From: Hymenolepis diminuta
Lineage: Eukaryota > Platyhelminthes > Cestoda > Cyclophyllidea > Hymenolepididae
Reading direction: 5' to 3'
Length of the DNA: 64,000 nucleotides
Assembly (NCBI GenBank): GCA_900708905.1
Contig: CAADRB010000023.1
Location: 1,930,624-1,994,623 of the forward strand
Numbering within the stretch: position 1 is the stretch's first letter; each line of letters starts with the position of its first letter. The notes below the pieces were generated by a model that saw nothing but the letters and a program-made list of their open reading frames with translations, did not search any database and was not told the origin of the DNA. Made by a program: the position numbers and the translations under genes. Of the stretch, positions 60,336 through 64,000 are shown in pieces.

Positions 60336-60745
60336 TGTAACAGGGTCGCCAGTTGTTGGACAATTGGAGTAACAACTAAGTGTTAGCGACTAACCACAGT
60401 TCCAGGTAGTAGAACGGAGTTGCGCAGGTCAACGTGTATTAAATAAACCATGATGGGGACTCGAGAGAGTAAGAGAGATATAAGGGGGAAGCGTACGAGC
60501 AGATAACTGACAAGCGTGTGTATTTGTGTGTGAGTGGGAATACGCGTGGGAAAGGAAGCGCGTTAGTGCAAATGAACTTTTAAATTAAACATAGCTATAG
60601 AAAAAAGCAGAATGGATAAATTCGTCTAGACATGACAGATGGGGTTTGAGTCATGGGGACATAAAGGCGAAAAATCAAAGCATTCTCTTAAAGAATGCGA
60701 ATAAAGAGTAATTTGGAATTGCAAAGTCATCCTTCAGCCACCTAA
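60336..60745 (+). repeat. LTR-like dispersed repeat, family 2 (copy 2)
   Basis: Begins TGTAACAGGGTCGCCAGT, contains GGGGGAAGCGTACGAGCAGA and the GGGGTTTGAGTCATGGGGAC block, has an AATAAA near its end, and fades after GTCATCCTTCAGCC. It aligns by eye over its length with copy 1 (reverse, in DESI2) and copy 3. Confidence 0.65.
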
Positions 60746-60774
60746 GGAGATTAACTCATATTCTGCCAGTTCCT

Positions 60775-60905
60775 TTATTAGCCAAGTTTAACCGGTGCGG
60801 TTGGTCACACCACTCATTTAGTATGTACTGATGGACAATGAACTCGTAACCTCAGAGTGTGCACACGAGCACGCTGACCACTGCACTTCCAGGGCAAGCA
60901 CGATA
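60775..60905 (-). repeat. Possible tRNA-derived SINE head
   Basis: On the minus strand, GCAGTGGTCAGCGTGCTCG resembles a tRNA A box, followed about 30 bases on by GGTTACGAGTTC, a B-box-like motif. The body is too diverged to fold as a functional tRNA. It lies between two family 2 LTR-like copies. Confidence 0.3.
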
Positions 60906-61424
60906 GAGGAATATTTATACAAAATGTAGAATGTAGGCTTGTAAACATGACTCCTAGAATTGAACTACAGGAAGTGCGCATTGTAGTTCTTTTCTTTGAA
61001 AGATGAAAGACATTTTGTAGTCCCAAAAATTTGGAAATTTGCATTCTGCCACTGGTATACTTATCGAAATGGTGAGCCTCAATTTCGTGACAACGGATCT
61101 GGAAGACGTGTTTGGCATTCACTATCCATTGCAAACACCAAAATAGTAAATAAGTCGGTGTTTACAACAAAATTTAAATGAGAAACCTAGTTCCTTGAAT
61201 ACAATGCTGAAACTAGTTGGATATTTTTACAGAGCGTTTATGGCCGGTTATCAAGTTAGTTCTTATGGGTGAATAGTTAAATGTGACAAATACAACATTT
61301 AAATTCACTGCAGAGTAGATTGGTATTATTTTGATCCAATACTATTTCAAAGAACTGCCATCTTTAATAATACAGTATGTGAATTAGACACTTAATTTGA
61401 CAAAAATAATTTTTAGAATTTGAG

Positions 61425-61965
61425 AGTGTGTTGGAGTTAGACAACAACCAACGGTTTGCAGCTAACAAATTACGACAACCAATTCGTAGCTGTTTGAGTA
61501 AGAGCTAACAACAATTGTGAAGCAGAACACCAAGAATTGAGTAGACCAAAAATGTATTCAAGGAAGCCACAATGCGTAACAGAGAGAGGGAGAGAAAGAG
61601 GGAGAGAAAGAGGGAGAGCAGCGTGCTGGGGAAGAGAGGAGATGAACAGGACGTGGAGGAGTCCGCACTGACCAGTATGTATTGTCTGGAAAAACAAGAG
61701 TAGCTTTATATGAGTCACTTGGGTAAGGCCACACCAGAGCATGAGCGCAGATGTGCCTTTTAATGTGAAGCGAGGTGGTTATAGAAAAAGAGGGGAAATC
61801 GATGGACGCGATTAGACATGTCAGACAGGGGTTATGCGTCATAGGGACATAAATGAGGTCGCTCCAACGTCGTGGGTGGAAAAACTGAGGTATTATCGTG
61901 GAGAATGCGAATAAAAGGTAATTCTGGAAAATGCATAGAGAGTTATCCTTCAAGTGCATCTGGAA
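61425..61965 (+). repeat. LTR-like dispersed repeat, family 2 (copy 3)
   Basis: Same orientation as copy 2, about 680 bp further on. Shared blocks: GTTGGAG with ACAACAAC, GAAGCAGAACACCAAGAA, the GATTAGACATGTCAGACAGG and GTCATAGGGACATAAA blocks, GAATGCGAATAAAAGGTAAT and TTATCCTTCA. It contains an internal purine-rich tandem tract not seen at full length in the other copies. Confidence 0.6.
61581..61619. repeat. Purine tandem repeat, about 12-bp unit
   Basis: About three copies of the unit GAGAGAAAGAGG in a row on the plus strand, inside family 2 copy 3. A leucine/proline-rich frame on the other strand is a by-product of this tract. Confidence 0.8.
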
Positions 61966-64000
61966 AATAAGGCAAGCTTACTAACAGTAAAAGATAAAAA
62001 ATACAAAATTTCATTGATTTTAGTATTTTCATTACAAATAAAAATATAGTGATGTTAAAAAAAGGAAACAATTTAAAAACAGGGAATTTGCAAAGGGAAT
62101 TGATGAATTACATCCATCAACTGAGCATGTATAGACACAGGACTGATAAATCCTATTATGATCCGCAAAATCAACATACTGACATTGATTTCCAAGAGAT
62201 TTGCTGCTGCAGAAACGCGTAGTGCCCATTATCGCTAAATTCAAAATAAATAATTCATTTTAAGAATTACCTCCATATATCGTCGTAGTTTTAATACAAA
62301 ACTGTGCATCCCGAACATTACATGGTGTAGGAAGGATGCTGGAAATAATATAATGACTTTCAAATTCACTATCCAGACATCCTGTATCCAGCGATGAATT
62401 GCAAACGTAGCAATTTAGTGAATATGATGTGGAAACTAAATGAAGTACTTTAATGCGCTTAATAGTGTAAAAAGTGCAAAAATAAAATAAAGTAGTAGCA
62501 GTGACTTACTAAAGGTACTCAAGAGAAATAAATATATATGCATTAACGAACAGGTATAAAAGACATGAACCGGTCCTTTTCCGTTTTATGTAAATTCGAA
62601 ATCAGTTCTTATATAATGACAATAAAATTAGGATGAACTAAACGAAATTTGCGGTCATTATTGTAAATGGTGATTTTTTATGATTTAAGTACTTTACTTA
62701 ATTTAAAAAATTGTTTTGTAATTTTTTTATATTAGTTACATTATAATATGTGCCTTATGAAATTACGACAATGCAAATTATTCGAAAAATATCACACAAT
62801 ATTAAACATGCGGCATAACTAAAAACTGATATTATATCGACTGTCATAAAAATATCTTGTACCTCATCTAACTTGCGCAACTCTTATTACATTTTCACAA
62901 TTTTAATCTTTGTATGATCCGATTGTATTATAATGAAATGAAATGCAAATGAATATGCATCCTCATTGCATATAAATCACCATTTTATCAGCGAAGGAGT
63001 TAAATAATCAGATTTTCAATTCTGGTATAACTTGATATGGGGGTAATTATCAACGACTGATATACTTGAGACCGTTTATTGTTTACCACCAAATTCGGAT
63101 TAAGAAAGATTATGATTGGATTTTGTGGTTAATAAATATTTTGGAAACCACGAATGAGGAATTCCGTGATTGTTTCTCGATTTAAAATAAAAGTGATTTC
63201 ATATTCATAGTGGGGAATGACTTGGTGATTTCTGCATTTAGATTGCTGCTCATTGCCAACTAGTGATTAGCATTTGATAATATTTTGCTGGTCATGATCA
63301 CTTTATCTTCAAATAAAAAATATAACTTATGCTTAGTATCAATAACTATCTGATTTGCTTATTATCAAATTCCCCAAATAAGTCAAAATTTATTTTATCG
63401 ATAAATATTTTGGAAATTTGCATTTTTTGCTTTGACGCGCTATTTTTCGATCACAATACTTAGACCCATTCTAAATTACATTGTATGTCATTTATTTTCA
63501 GCACCGCATTGCCAGTAATATCTTAGGGAAACCATTGAATTCATTGGCAGTTGTAAATGCCTGTCTACTTTAAAATAAATGGCAAATACAATAGATAAGA
63601 AGTTACACGGTAGTATTCAGAGTCAATATGTAAAGGCAATTTGCGAAGGCTAAAATTCTATTCCATCAACTTCTCACAAATGTTTTTTGTCATGAAAGCA
63701 GTAGTTTCAAATTCTAGCCATTAGAGGTTCCATGCCTAGATAGCAATTCTTTGAAACACACTTGGAAGAATTTAATTTCCCATAGGGACTCTTATGGTTA
63801 CCATCATGAATGTACGTACATGCATTGCTCAAATTTTGGGCTGATAAATTAATATTATGGTGACAATTATACGGGTATATTTTTACGTTTACTTCAAAGT
63901 TAGGCCGTCCTTGATAAATTTCTAGATTGAAAGAATTAGAAGCGGTAAAATAAATTCCTAAGACTATAAGTCACTTTACATATTATGACGTCAAAGGAAA
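61966..64000. other. AT-rich flank, nothing recognised
   Basis: Very AT-rich sequence with no supported exon, RNA gene or repeat family member on either strand up to the window end. Confidence 0.45.

Noticed and set aside
61470..61959. Leucine/proline/serine-rich minus-strand frames
   Set aside because: Produced by the purine tandem tract and family 2 repeat copy 3.
1..64000. CRISPR arrays, operons and Shine-Dalgarno sites
   Set aside because: Split genes with GT-AG introns and animal microRNAs show eukaryotic DNA; no regularly spaced short repeats were seen.
1..64000. Functional tRNA, rRNA or spliced-leader RNA genes
   Set aside because: No intact cloverleaf-type A/B box pair, rRNA core motif or known tapeworm spliced-leader sequence was found by eye.

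Overview
This is a stretch of AT-rich metazoan nuclear DNA: intron-bearing genes with GT-AG junctions, many introns of only about 30-50 bp, wide intergenic spaces and scattered repeat copies. A three-hairpin microRNA cluster in the order miR-71, miR-2c, miR-2b (47.3-47.6 kb) has mature sequences I recognise as the platyhelminth forms. Together with the very short introns this points to a parasitic flatworm, most probably a tapeworm. The low GC content would fit a hymenolepidid better than Echinococcus or Taenia, but genus is inference only.

Left arm (0.8-15.5 kb) is a compact housekeeping block. MED22 (minus) and SNRPA1 (U2A', plus) diverge from a 263-bp gap. SNRPA1 converges on DESI2 (minus), which carries a 3.9-kb intron. 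DESI2 and SDE2 (plus) diverge from a 751-bp gap. SDE2 converges on an unrecognised coiled-coil protein gene (minus, 13.2-15.5 kb). Between 15.5 and 21.9 kb I see only a possible SINE and two cryptic exons near 18.0-18.4 kb.

Middle (21.9-47 kb): a minus-strand gene for a single-pass membrane protein with a MAM-like ectodomain (21.9-28.1 kb); an intergenic stretch with several copies of an LTR-like repeat; a 13-exon Rab escort protein gene (33.1-36.9 kb); a minus-strand R7-like RGS gene (39.5-44.6 kb) whose introns house the two exons of an antisense gene for a small tail-anchored protein; then two inverted copies of the same LTR-like repeat.

Right arm (47-64 kb): the miR-71/2 cluster; an intronless Cys-loop anion channel gene (GluCl/GlyR-like, 50.8-52.3 kb) lying wholly inside, and on the same strand as, a 2.7-kb intron of an unrecognised two-exon gene; an 8-exon haspin kinase gene (55.6-59.9 kb); and two tandem copies of a second LTR-like repeat near 60.3-62.0 kb.

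Splice structures were assembled by hand. Where exon phases join without conflict and the protein matches a known family I give high confidence. The most interesting items are the anion channel's abnormal M2 pore sequence and nested position, the RGS protein with no recognisable GGL domain, the interleaved antisense gene, and the repeat families.
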